Shown piece after piece: positions 1 to 6,420 of a stretch of DNA of 7,318 bases; within the stretch, counting starts at the first letter, position 1, and each line of letters opens with the position of its first letter. Made by a program: the position numbers and the translations under genes. The notes under the pieces were generated by a model. That model did not search any database, was not told the DNA's origin, and worked only from the letters and a program-made list of their open reading frames with translations. This DNA comes from an uncultured Collinsella sp. (GTDB lineage: Bacteria; Actinomycetota; Coriobacteriia; Coriobacteriales; Coriobacteriaceae), in assembly GCA_900541185.1 (NCBI GenBank), contig UQIQ01000071.1, positions 1 to 7,318 on the forward strand, given 5' to 3'.

Positions 1-93
1 CGGTCTTTCATGCAGCAGGGGCTCTCAATGTTTTTATGTCCTGCTCATATCGTCTATGCCGGCACCTTGGGACACTCCTTTGCATACCATGCG

Positions 94-180
94 CGCCCTC
101 CTCAGTTGCGGTGAAATACGGACTGTTTAGCGGCCTGAAGCAATAAAACAGTCCGTATTTCACCGCAACTGAGGAGGGCG
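94..180. repeat. Perfect 35-bp inverted repeat with 17-nt loop
   Basis: Arms 94-128 and 146-180 are exact reverse complements over all 35 bases; the spacer is 129-145. The arms run CGCCCTCCTC... inward to ...GGACTGTTT. The element lies 47 bases past the stop codon of the minus-strand operon, so operon transcripts would fold it into a very stable hairpin. Neither side carries a T-run, so it is not a standard intrinsic terminator; it could act as a 3'-end stabiliser, an RNase III-type substrate, or be a dispersed palindromic element. Perfect identity of such long arms suggests recent insertion or strong selection. Bases 1-93 to its left show no gene or clear signal. Confidence 0.85.
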
Positions 181-227
181 GGGTGGATGGTGGGGTAGCT
201 AAAAGAGTCCCGTCCTAAATTAGCTGC

Positions 228-626
228 TTAGGCTGGATCGATGTCCATGCTGGCGATTAGGTTGATGTTGGTGTTTAGGAGGTTCTCTAGCACGACGTCG
301 CCCATGCGGATGGGGGCGTTGACGACTAGGCCGCGGATGAAGTTCATGGCTTGGGCGTGGAGTGCCAGCGGGATGGCTTCGGCCGTGCGCACGGGCAGCA
401 GCGCCTCATCGCCGCTGGATACAGCCACGGTGGTGGTGAGCACGCGCATGGGGCAGGTGAGCTCCTGATGCGCGAACTTATCACCACGCGGGCAACTGTT
501 GCCGGTTACGGAGCGAACCTCTACCACGGCGCCGTCTGCGCTGCGCTCGACCTCCACGGTCAGGAGGCACTCGGATGGGCAGGTGGTGCAGTTGAACTGC
601 AGCGTTTCAATCGCGTTTGTGCTCAT
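228..626 (-). CDS. DUF1667 domain protein, small Cys-rich partner of GlpA/GlpB-like oxidoreductases
   Basis: A 132-aa protein and the last gene of the operon. I chose the ATG at 626, not the upstream in-frame start at 677, because a GAGGAGG Shine-Dalgarno sits about 8 bases before it and the N-terminus then begins just ahead of the domain. Visible residues: Cys13, Cys16 and Cys20 in a CxxCPxxC pattern, a fourth Cys at 45 (SCPRG) and a fifth at 58 (CPMRVLTTTV), followed by PVRTAEAIP and a C-terminal APIRMGDVV stretch. This order is typical of DUF1667, which is known to be encoded beside glycerol-3-phosphate dehydrogenase-like and FAD-oxidoreductase genes in clostridia and Thermotoga. The cysteines suggest metal or iron-sulphur binding; a role as small electron-transfer subunit is inference. 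It starts 4 nt after the preceding gene, whose last codons contain its ribosome binding site, so translation is probably coupled. Confidence 0.88.
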   Translation of the reverse strand: MSTNAIETLQFNCTTCPSECLLTVEVERSADGAVVEVRSVTGNSCPRGDKFAHQELTCPMRVLTTTVAVSSGDEALLPVRTAEAIPLALHAQAMNFIRGLVVNAPIRMGDVVLENLLNTNINLIASMDIDPA

Positions 627-630
627 GACC

Positions 631-2010
631 CTACGCCTCCTCAATAGGGTCAACGGACAGGACAATCTCGCTGACACCCAGGTCGAGTGCGCGCTGAATC
701 ACCTTTGCCGGCAGCGGGTAGCTTTCCATGACGCTCGGTTTAAACGGGCGGATCTTGCCTGCAAACAGTTCCTCGTCATTTGCGAGAATGCGCACGCGGG
801 CAGCATCGACCGGCCGGCGCACGCGGAAGTTGAGCTTAGTGAGCCCGACGGTCGTAATGCGTCCCGGCAGTGCGTAGCCTGCGATGCCGGCGGGGGAGAC
901 CGTGAGCTGGCAACCCGTGCCCGCAGCGCAGCTTGTGCACGGGGTACCCGCATCGGCCCCAGCACCACGGCTCAGTGCGTACACCGCCGCGGCCGCACCG
1001 GCGCGTTCGGACTCGGTCGTTACGTTGTCGGCAAGGTCGTGTACGTGCAGCACGTTGCCGCAGGCAAAGATGCCCGGCACGCCTGTCTGCAGACTCTGGT
1101 CCACCACGGCGCCCTGCGTGCGCGGGTCAAGCTCTACGCCCGCGACAACCGAAAGCTCGTTCTCGGGAATCAATCCCACCGAAAGCAGCAGTGTGTCGCA
1201 CGTAACAATGCGCTCGGTTCCCGGAATGGGCGCCAGGTGCTCGTCGACTTGACTTACCTCGACGGCTTCCACGCGGTCGTGCCCAATCACGCGCGTGACC
1301 GTGGTGGACAGATGCAGCGGAATGCCAAAATCGTCCAGGCAGTTCTTGACGTTGCGGCGCAGACCGTTGGCGTATGGCATGAGCTCGTACACGCCCTCGA
1401 CGGAAACCTCCTCGAGCGTGCAGCGGCGCGCCATGATCAGCCCAATGTCGCCCGAGCCCAAAATGACGGCATGCGAGCCGGGCTTGAGGTTCTCGATATT
1501 GATGTATCGCTGCGCCAGGCCGGCCGTAAACACGCCGGCGGGACGACTGCCGGGAATCTTGATCTCGCTGCGCGTGCGCTCGCGGCACCCCATGGCAAGG
1601 ACGATCGCGCGCCCGGTGAGCTGCAGCATGCCGGCGGTGCTCATGAGCGTGACGGTGTGGACCGAGGTGTCTTCCGTAGGCTCGCCTGAATCAATCCCAA
1701 TCACCATGCTGTTCAGGAACAGCGCAATGTCGGTTCCGTGCATCTGGTCGATAAAGCGCTGCGCGTACTCGGGACCGGTGAGCTCCTGTTTAAAGTGCGA
1801 CAGGCCAAAGCCAGGGTGGATGCACTGGCGGAGGATGCCGCCCAGGTGCTGCTCGCGCTCCACGATGGCCACGCGCGCTCCGGCCTTATGCGCGGCCAGC
1901 GCGGCCGCCATGCCGGCGGGGCCGCCTCCGATAACGACCACGTCGAAGGCCTGCGTCGGTACTGACTCAACGGCACCGCTGTCTGTAGCGCTCGATTTTA
2001 ATTTCGCCAT
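631..2010 (-). CDS. FAD-dependent pyridine nucleotide oxidoreductase (GlpB-like operon partner)
   Basis: A 459-aa flavoprotein of the two-dinucleotide-binding-domain class. The first Rossmann motif is GGGPAG at residues 28-33 (FAD), followed by the VAIVERE strand end and GGILRQCIHPGFGL (about 57-70), a segment conserved in this subgroup. The second Rossmann motif is GSGDIG at 185-190 (NAD(P)H side). A GIFACGNV segment is the usual second FAD contact. Cys358, Cys361 and Cys367 form a CxxC-x5-C group, perhaps a redox centre, and the last 90 residues carry the FKPSVMESYPL tail. It likely passes electrons between the GlpA-like subunit and NAD(P) or another carrier; the exact acceptor cannot be read from the sequence. 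The start is ATG at 2010, one base after the stop of the upstream gene, with AAGGGGG as ribosome binding site. It is not a classical GlpB by sequence, so I give no symbol. Confidence 0.88.
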   Translation of the reverse strand: MAKLKSSATDSGAVESVPTQAFDVVVIGGGPAGMAAALAAHKAGARVAIVEREQHLGGILRQCIHPGFGLSHFKQELTGPEYAQRFIDQMHGTDIALFLNSMVIGIDSGEPTEDTSVHTVTLMSTAGMLQLTGRAIVLAMGCRERTRSEIKIPGSRPAGVFTAGLAQRYINIENLKPGSHAVILGSGDIGLIMARRCTLEEVSVEGVYELMPYANGLRRNVKNCLDDFGIPLHLSTTVTRVIGHDRVEAVEVSQVDEHLAPIPGTERIVTCDTLLLSVGLIPENELSVVAGVELDPRTQGAVVDQSLQTGVPGIFACGNVLHVHDLADNVTTESERAGAAAAVYALSRGAGADAGTPCTSCAAGTGCQLTVSPAGIAGYALPGRITTVGLTKLNFRVRRPVDAARVRILANDEELFAGKIRPFKPSVMESYPLPAKVIQRALDLGVSEIVLSVDPIEEA

Positions 2011-2011
2011 C

Positions 2012-3466
2012 CTAGCGCACCCCCTTCAGCGGTCCCTCAACCAGCCAAGAACCTGCGTCCTCCAACAACACCTCGCTGGGGTCGCAGCCCAGCTCCCGCG
2101 CCAGGATCGCAACCACGCGGCTCTGGCAAAAGCCGCTTTGGCACCGACCCATGCCGGCACGACAGCGGCGCTTGACACCTTCGACCGAAACCGCGCCCGG
2201 CTGGCGTCGGATCGCGTCCACGATCTCGGCCTCGGGCACCGTCTCGCAGCGGCAGACAATCTGTCCCCACGCAGGGTCGGACTCGATCAGTTCCTCCTTG
2301 CGCGCCAGCGGTGCGCGGTCAAAGTCGTCCGGTGCGTGGCGAATTGGGTTCCAGTCCGCCCGCTCGTGCAGCTCCACGCCCGCCCCACGCATCACAAGCT
2401 CCACGCGCTCGGCAATGGCCGGCGCGCTTGCCACACCCGGCGACTGAATACCCGCTGCCTGGAAAAGCCCCGGCACCACGACCGACTGTCCAATAAAGAA
2501 GTCGTTCGTTCCCTGAATGACCGGACGCCCGCCGGCAAATGCGCGTACTACTCGGCGCGTATCCAGATCGGGCACCAGCTTGCGCGCGCCGCTCAGCAGC
2601 GCGTTCACATCGCTCGCATAGGTCTGCGTGTCGCCCGGCTCGCGCACGGCGGCGGTCGCGGTGATCACGGTGTTGCCGTGTACGGTACCCGTGACGATAA
2701 CGCCCTTCGATATCGGCGTCGGCACGGGGTAGAGCGGCATGAGCGTGCGCGGCTCCTTGTCCATCACCACGATGTTTCCCTGGCGCCAGACCATCTGGAA
2801 CTCCTCGGCGCCCGCCATATGCGAGATGTCGGCGGCGCCGTTGCCCGCGGCGTTGATCAGGTAGCGGCAGCGCACGTTGCCAGCGGGGGTCGCCAGCGTA
2901 AAGCGCGCGTCGTCGCTCGAGCCCGCGACTTCAATCGCCTCCACCGGCGCGGACCGCATAAACGCCACCCCGTTGGCCACGGCGTTCTCCAGCGCGGCGA
3001 TGGCAACCTCAAACGGGTCGACAAACCCTGTCGAGGGGCACCACAACGCGCACGTTGCATCGGCACTGGCGCGCGGCTCTAACTCGTGGATGCGGTCGGG
3101 TCCGACGATCGACAGCTCGGGCACACCGTTGGCCTGGCCGTTGCGCCGCAGCTGCTCCAGATGCGCGCGGTCCTCGTCGTTAAAACCCAACACCATCGAC
3201 CCGGTGCGGCGGAATAAAAAGCCTAGCTCCTGGGCCCATGTGCCATATAGCTCGCAACCACGGGTGTTGACCTGCGCCTTAACCGTGCCCGGTGTCGGAT
3301 CGTAGCCGGCGTGCACCAGGCCGCCATTGGCCTTCGACGCGCCCAGCGCGATATCGTTAGCCGCCTCGACCACGCAAATGGACAGTTCAAATCGCGCGAG
3401 CTGCCGCGCGATGGCGCATCCGGTGATGCCCGCGCCGACAATCGCGATATCAAACGTTTCTGTCAC
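2012..3466 (-). CDS. GlpA-like FAD-dependent dehydrogenase with C-terminal BFD [2Fe-2S] domain
   Basis: A 484-aa first gene of the minus-strand operon. Residues 6-16 (DIAIVGAGITG) form the FAD-binding Rossmann loop; GASKANGGLVHAGYDP (about 43-58) is the DAO-family flavin contact seen in anaerobic glycerol-3-phosphate dehydrogenases. The DAO domain extends to about residue 370. The C-terminus is a BFD-like ferredoxin domain: Cys405 and Cys407 (ICRCE), then Cys442 and Cys447 (GRCQSGFC) as probable cluster ligands, with an extra Cys435. Known relatives oxidise sn-glycerol-3-phosphate or 2-hydroxy acids and pass electrons to partner subunits. With the two downstream genes it probably makes a GlpABC-like complex in which the usual GlpC is replaced by DUF1667. 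The substrate is inferred; no glpK or glpF is present to prove it. The start is GTG at 3466, with GGGAGG only 4 bases before it, a rather short spacing. Confidence 0.88.
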   Translation of the reverse strand: MTETFDIAIVGAGITGCAIARQLARFELSICVVEAANDIALGASKANGGLVHAGYDPTPGTVKAQVNTRGCELYGTWAQELGFLFRRTGSMVLGFNDEDRAHLEQLRRNGQANGVPELSIVGPDRIHELEPRASADATCALWCPSTGFVDPFEVAIAALENAVANGVAFMRSAPVEAIEVAGSSDDARFTLATPAGNVRCRYLINAAGNGAADISHMAGAEEFQMVWRQGNIVVMDKEPRTLMPLYPVPTPISKGVIVTGTVHGNTVITATAAVREPGDTQTYASDVNALLSGARKLVPDLDTRRVVRAFAGGRPVIQGTNDFFIGQSVVVPGLFQAAGIQSPGVASAPAIAERVELVMRGAGVELHERADWNPIRHAPDDFDRAPLARKEELIESDPAWGQIVCRCETVPEAEIVDAIRRQPGAVSVEGVKRRCRAGMGRCQSGFCQSRVVAILARELGCDPSEVLLEDAGSWLVEGPLKGVR

Positions 3467-3483
3467 AGTGCCTCCCAGACGAG

Positions 3484-3498
3484 TTGACAGGCCGTCAA
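3484..3498. promoter_or_regulatory. TTGAC-N5-GTCAA dyad, candidate operator of the dehydrogenase operon
   Basis: A perfect hyphenated dyad TTGAC-AGGCC-GTCAA lies 18 bases upstream of the GTG start of the GlpA-like gene. On the minus strand a weak -10-like TAGGAT (3510-3505) would put transcription start near 3498, so the dyad would cover the first transcribed bases, a usual place for a repressor site. No good -35 is visible. On the plus strand TTGACA (3484-3489) followed after 15 bases by TATCCT could also be a weak promoter. Regulator unknown. Confidence 0.35.
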
Positions 3499-3515
3499 TA
3501 AGACTATCCTACGGT

Positions 3516-3534
3516 CCGCACACCCCCAGTGCGG
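3516..3534. repeat. Short hairpin CCGCAC-N7-GTGCGG
   Basis: Six-base perfect arms at 3516-3521 and 3529-3534 around ACCCCCA. It lies in the divergent intergenic region between the dehydrogenase operon and the tandem palindromes. No T-run follows in either direction, so a terminator role is not supported; function unknown. Confidence 0.4.
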
Positions 3535-3630
3535 CGGCAATGCGGCGAACAGCCCCGCAACACCCGCCAACGGCAGGCGAGGGGAGACCCGGTAATGTCG
3601 ACAACCTCGTCTGCCGACAACTACGGCAAC

Positions 3631-3792
3631 CGTTCGTCTCGATCTGTAACAGTTAGACGAGGATTCGGGTTCCAGATGTTACAGATTGAGACGTTAGTCT
3701 GGCGGGTCCTCCGTTTGTCTCGATCTGTAACATCTAGGACCGGATTCCGCTCCCACCTGTTACAGATTGAGATGTTTGTGTCCGCGCCGGCC
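3631..3792. repeat. Two tandem 81-bp palindromic repeat units in the divergent intergenic region
   Basis: Unit 1 is about 3631-3711 and unit 2 about 3712-3792, in exact 81-base register. Both begin CGTTYGTCTCGATCTG, continuing TAACA, and contain the complementary arm TGTTACAGATTGAGA. In unit 1 the arms are 3635-3651 and 3677-3693; in unit 2, 3718-3732 and 3758-3772. Each loop is exactly 25 bases. Both units share the same single G/T mismatch within the stem, and the loops share only a sparse core (TAG, GGATTC, CC). Conserved arms with a variable loop suggest a family of dispersed palindromes (REP/BIME- or MITE-like) or structured RNA. No terminator T-run follows. The rest of the 407-bp gene-free stretch 3467-3873 shows no gene. 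Confidence 0.85.
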
Positions 3793-3873
3793 CCGCCCCT
3801 AGCCGTGGTCCCATATAAACAAACCCCGTGGTAAACTTGACCGGACTGTAAATAATCCGAAAGGTACACCCCA

Positions 3874-4305
3874 ATGTCCAAGTACATCTCCGAGCTCATG
3901 TCGCCGCAGCTTATGGGCGTCGTCTATGCCTTCGTTGGCTTTATCATCGCCCTGTATGTGCTGTCGGTCGTCTATGTGTTCATCGACGCTCGCCGCCGCG
4001 GCGCCAGCGCCTACGTAGCATGGGGCATCATCGCCCTCATCCCGTTTGTGGGCCTCATCGCCTACCTGGTCCTGCGTCCGCACTCCTACGCGGCCGACCG
4101 CGAGGAGCAGGAGCTGGACATGGCCCTGCGCGAGCGCCAGCTTGCCCAGTACGGCACCTGCCCGCAGTGCGGAGCGCCCATCGAGAAGGATTTTGTCGTG
4201 TGCCCCGTGTGCGACACCCAGGTTCGCAACGTGTGCCCCAGCTGCCATCGCCCGCTCGACGCGCACTGGAAGGTCTGCCCCTACTGCCGAACTCGCATCC
4301 AGTAA
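3874..4305 (+). CDS. Small membrane protein with C-terminal double zinc ribbon
   Basis: A 143-aa protein. Residues about 12-37 (LMGVVYAFVGFIIALYVL and following) and about 47-67 (YVAWGIIALIPFVGLIAYLV) form two transmembrane helices joined by a short positive loop (DARRRG). The second helix, ending in LVLRP, resembles the N-terminal membrane region of PLDc_N-type proteins. A charged, probably helical linker (71-91) leads to a cytoplasmic double zinc ribbon with four CxxC knuckles: Cys96/99, Cys110/113, Cys121/124 and Cys135/138, enough for two Zn ions. Function is unknown; such proteins are usually annotated as zinc-ribbon domain proteins. The start ATG at 3874 has GAAAGG 9 bases upstream. A possible weak extended -10 (TGGTAAACT, 3829-3837) lies just upstream; I see no good -35. 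It is monocistronic: a terminator separates it from thrS. Confidence 0.85.
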   Translation: MSKYISELMSPQLMGVVYAFVGFIIALYVLSVVYVFIDARRRGASAYVAWGIIALIPFVGLIAYLVLRPHSYAADREEQELDMALRERQLAQYGTCPQCGAPIEKDFVVCPVCDTQVRNVCPSCHRPLDAHWKVCPYCRTRIQ

Positions 4306-4412
4306 CGCATCCATCGCCGGGCCGGCCGCAAGCCACGGGCGCCGCGCGCCACGCGTAAGCCACACGCGCGCCCCGCAGCCCCGCCTCACACGATGAAGCA
4401 TGCGTAGAAAAT

Positions 4413-4443
4413 CGCCCGCCGTGCCATTAAGGTGCGGCGGGCG
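4413..4443. terminator. GC-rich hairpin between zinc-ribbon gene and thrS
   Basis: Arms 4413-4425 and 4431-4443 pair over 13 bases (two G-U wobbles) around the loop ATTAA. The stem core is CGCCCGCCG/CGGCGGGCG. Only a weak T-rich tail (CTTGTAT) follows on the plus strand, while AAAA just left of the stem would give a TTTT tail to leftward transcription. It probably ends the zinc-ribbon transcript and insulates thrS. The stretch 4306-4412 before it is GC-rich with no recognisable gene. Confidence 0.6.
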
Positions 4444-4444
4444 C

Positions 4445-4472
4445 TTGTATACCAAGGCAACCTGCCTATAAT
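4445..4472 (+). promoter_or_regulatory. thrS promoter (TTGTAT-16-TATAAT)
   Basis: A consensus -10 TATAAT at 4467-4472 and a partial -35 TTGTAT at 4445-4450, with 16-bp spacing. Predicted start of transcription is near 4479, giving a leader of about 64 bases before thrS. That leader is too short for a T-box riboswitch, which often controls thrS in Gram-positive bacteria. Confidence 0.65.
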
Positions 4473-4516
4473 GATGCAAGTCAAAAACGCCGAGCGCATC
4501 GCACGCACTTGCATCA
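4472..4516. promoter_or_regulatory. 10-bp inverted repeat over the thrS transcription start
   Basis: TGATGCAAGT (4472-4481) and ACTTGCATCA (4507-4516) are perfect reverse complements separated by 25 bases. The left arm touches the end of the -10 box and covers the predicted start site, so most of it would be absent from the RNA; it is more easily read as a pair of DNA half-sites for a regulator than as a leader hairpin. This is inference. Confidence 0.4.
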
Positions 4517-4542
4517 GGCATCCGAGAGGAGAAAACATACCC

Positions 4543-6306
4543 ATGAAGGCACTCTACAATGACGGTTCGGTGGCCGAGCTCCCGCAGGACGAGGTCACGC
4601 ACGTTATCCGCCACTCCGCCGCGCACATCATGGCGCAGGCCATCAAGCGCCTCTATCCCGAGGCCGACTTTGCCTACGGTCCCGCGACCGACAACGGCTT
4701 CTACTACGACGTCGACCTGCCCGAGGGCGTTAAGATCAGCGAGGACGACTTCCCCGCGATCGAGGCCGAGATGAAGAAGATCGTTAAGGAGAACCTCAAG
4801 TTCTCCGTGTATGAGAAGCCTCGCGCCGAGGCCATCGCCCTTATGGAGGAGCGCGGCGAGAAGTACAAGGTCGAGCACATCGGCGACCTGGACGACGACG
4901 CCCGCATCACTTTCTACCAGCAGGGTGACTACATCGACATGTGCGTCGGCCCCCACATTTGCTACACCAAGGCGCTGAAGGCCTTTAAGCTCACCGGCGT
5001 CTCGGGCGCCTACTGGAAGGGCGATAAGGACAACAAGATGCTCACCCGCATCAACGGCGTCGCCTTTGCCACCAAGGAAGAGCTCGACGAGCACATGCAC
5101 ATGCTGGAGGAGGCCAAGAAGCGCGACCACCGCAAGATCGGCCGCGAGATGGACCTCTTTATGATGCGCGACGAGGCCCCCGGCTTCCCGTTCTTCCTGC
5201 CCAACGGCATGATTCTTAAGAACACGCTGCTGGACTACTGGCGCGAGATTCACCACAAGGCCGGCTACGTGGAGATTTCCACGCCGCTCATCATGAACAA
5301 GCAGCTGTGGAAGACCTCGGGCCACTGGGACCACTACAAGGACAACATGTACTCCACCGTCATCGACGACGAAGAGTACTGCATTAAGCCCATGAACTGC
5401 CCGGGCGGCGTGCTGGTGTACGCCTCCAAGCCGCACTCCTATCGCGAGCTGCCCATTCGCGCCGGCGAGATTGGCCTGGTGCACCGCCACGAGCTGCGCG
5501 GCGCCCTGCACGGCTTGTTCCGCGTGCGCTGCTTTAACCAGGACGACGCCCACCTGTTTGTGCGTCCCGACCAGCTGACCGACGAGATCGTGGGCGTGGT
5601 CAACCTTATCGACTCCGTGTACCAGAAGTTTGGCTTTAAGTATCACGTTGAGCTTTCTACCCGCCCCGAGGACTCCATGGGTTCGGACGAGGACTGGGCT
5701 CGTGCCGAGGAGGGCCTGCGCACCGCTCTGGAGCAGCTGCACATGGACTACGAGGTCAACGAGGGCGACGGCGCCTTCTACGGCCCCAAGATCGACTTCC
5801 ACCTGGAGGATTCGCTCGGCCGTACCTGGCAGTGCGGTACCGTCCAGCTCGACTTCCAGATGCCGCTCAACTTTGACCTGGAGTACGTGGATGCCGACGG
5901 CACCAAGAAACGCCCCATCATGCTGCACCGCGTATGCTTTGGCTCCATCGAGCGCTTTATCGGTATTCTGATTGAGCACTTTGCGGGCAAGTTCCCCACC
6001 TGGCTGGCTCCCGTGCAGGTCAAGGCCCTGCCCGTCTCTGAGAAGAGCCGCGAATACGCCCACGAGGTGTGCGCCAAGCTGGAGGAGGCCGGCATTCGCG
6101 TGGTCTGCGACGACCGCGACGAGAAGATCGGCTACAAGATCCGCGAGGCCCGCAGCATCGACCGCGTGCCCTACATGCTCATCCTGGGCGAGAAGGAGGT
6201 CGAGGCCGGCAACATCTCCGTTCGCGATCGCTCCAACGAGACCGTTCAGATGAGCGTTGACGAGTTTGTGGCCAAGGTGACCGAGGAGATCAAGACCCGC
6301 GCCTAA
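4543..6306 (+). CDS. thrS: Threonyl-tRNA synthetase, short form lacking most of the TGS domain
   Basis: Charges tRNA-Thr with threonine in the cytoplasm (class II synthetase). The start is ATG 4543, preceded by GAGAGGAG at 11 bases. The in-frame GTG at 4432 is rejected because it lies inside the terminator hairpin and upstream of the promoter. The product is 587 aa, about 55 shorter than the E. coli enzyme. Editing domain (about 20-200): His24 and His28 (HSAAH), Cys134 and His138 (CVGPH), the Ser-tRNA editing residues. Catalytic core (about 205-485): Zn ligands Cys286 (MNCPGG), His337 (DDAH) and His462 (MLHR), and motif 2 around RHELRGALHGLFRVR. The anticodon-binding domain (about 490-587) includes DEKIGYKIREA and RVPYMLILGEKE. 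Only a stub (KALYNDGSVAELP) of the N-terminal TGS domain remains. Monocistronic, with its own promoter and two terminators. Confidence 0.97.
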   Translation: MKALYNDGSVAELPQDEVTHVIRHSAAHIMAQAIKRLYPEADFAYGPATDNGFYYDVDLPEGVKISEDDFPAIEAEMKKIVKENLKFSVYEKPRAEAIALMEERGEKYKVEHIGDLDDDARITFYQQGDYIDMCVGPHICYTKALKAFKLTGVSGAYWKGDKDNKMLTRINGVAFATKEELDEHMHMLEEAKKRDHRKIGREMDLFMMRDEAPGFPFFLPNGMILKNTLLDYWREIHHKAGYVEISTPLIMNKQLWKTSGHWDHYKDNMYSTVIDDEEYCIKPMNCPGGVLVYASKPHSYRELPIRAGEIGLVHRHELRGALHGLFRVRCFNQDDAHLFVRPDQLTDEIVGVVNLIDSVYQKFGFKYHVELSTRPEDSMGSDEDWARAEEGLRTALEQLHMDYEVNEGDGAFYGPKIDFHLEDSLGRTWQCGTVQLDFQMPLNFDLEYVDADGTKKRPIMLHRVCFGSIERFIGILIEHFAGKFPTWLAPVQVKALPVSEKSREYAHEVCAKLEEAGIRVVCDDRDEKIGYKIREARSIDRVPYMLILGEKEVEAGNISVRDRSNETVQMSVDEFVAKVTEEIKTRA

Positions 6307-6328
6307 GGCAAACTTCACAACAATTAAC

Positions 6329-6364
6329 AAAGGCGACCGTCCACAAAGGACAGTCGCCTTTTTT
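6329..6364 (+). terminator. First intrinsic terminator of thrS
   Basis: Arms 6329-6342 and 6348-6361 pair over 14 positions with one C/A mismatch, loop ACAAA, then a T-run through 6364. It begins 22 bases after the thrS stop codon: a standard Rho-independent terminator. Confidence 0.9.
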
Positions 6365-6378
6365 CATGCCCAATTGAG

Positions 6379-6407
6379 AAAAAGCCGCTGCTAGAGCGGC
6401 TTTTTTT
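6379..6407. terminator. Second, probably bidirectional terminator
   Basis: Arms 6379-6389 (AAAAAGCCGCT) and 6395-6405 are a perfect 11-bp stem with a 5-base loop, followed by seven T at 6401-6407. The A-run on the other side makes it usable on both strands. It would also stop leftward transcription coming from the promoter segment at 6436-6528 if that segment were inverted, protecting thrS from antisense reading. Confidence 0.9.
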
Positions 6408-6420
6408 GTTGTGCAAAAAT

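Noticed and set aside
13..46. AGCAGG/CCTGCT pairing near the left end
   Set aside because: Six-base arms with a long loop are expected by chance; no tail or conserved context.
195..227. Terminator from AGCTAA/TTAGCT pairing just after the DUF1667 stop
   Set aside because: Only a 6-bp core with a 17-base loop and no T-run in the direction of transcription.
499..1689. 396-codon plus-strand frame over the oxidoreductase operon
   Set aside because: Antisense shadow of a clear flavoprotein gene; no domain and no ribosome binding site.
1295..3082. 595-codon plus-strand frame over the two flavoprotein genes
   Set aside because: Antisense shadow spanning two real genes, with low-complexity composition.
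3621..3899. 92-codon minus-strand frame in which the 81-bp units read as a 27-residue repeat (SICN...NPxL...VTDRD)
   Set aside because: The period is a multiple of three by chance or structure; the frame starts inside the zinc-ribbon gene, has no ribosome binding site, and the DNA-level palindromes explain the conservation better.
4432..4542. Extended N-terminus of ThrRS from GTG 4432
   Set aside because: It lies inside a terminator hairpin and upstream of the -10 box, while ATG 4543 has a strong ribosome binding site and begins the recognisable protein.
4473..4542. T-box or tRNA-like leader for thrS
   Set aside because: The leader is only about 64 bases with no specifier loop, no T-box sequence and no attenuator.
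3799..6330. Very long open frame of 843 codons on the minus strand opposite thrS
   Set aside because: It mirrors the codon bias of thrS, is full of low-complexity Val/Leu/Ala/His runs, and matches no family; thrS is certain on the plus strand.
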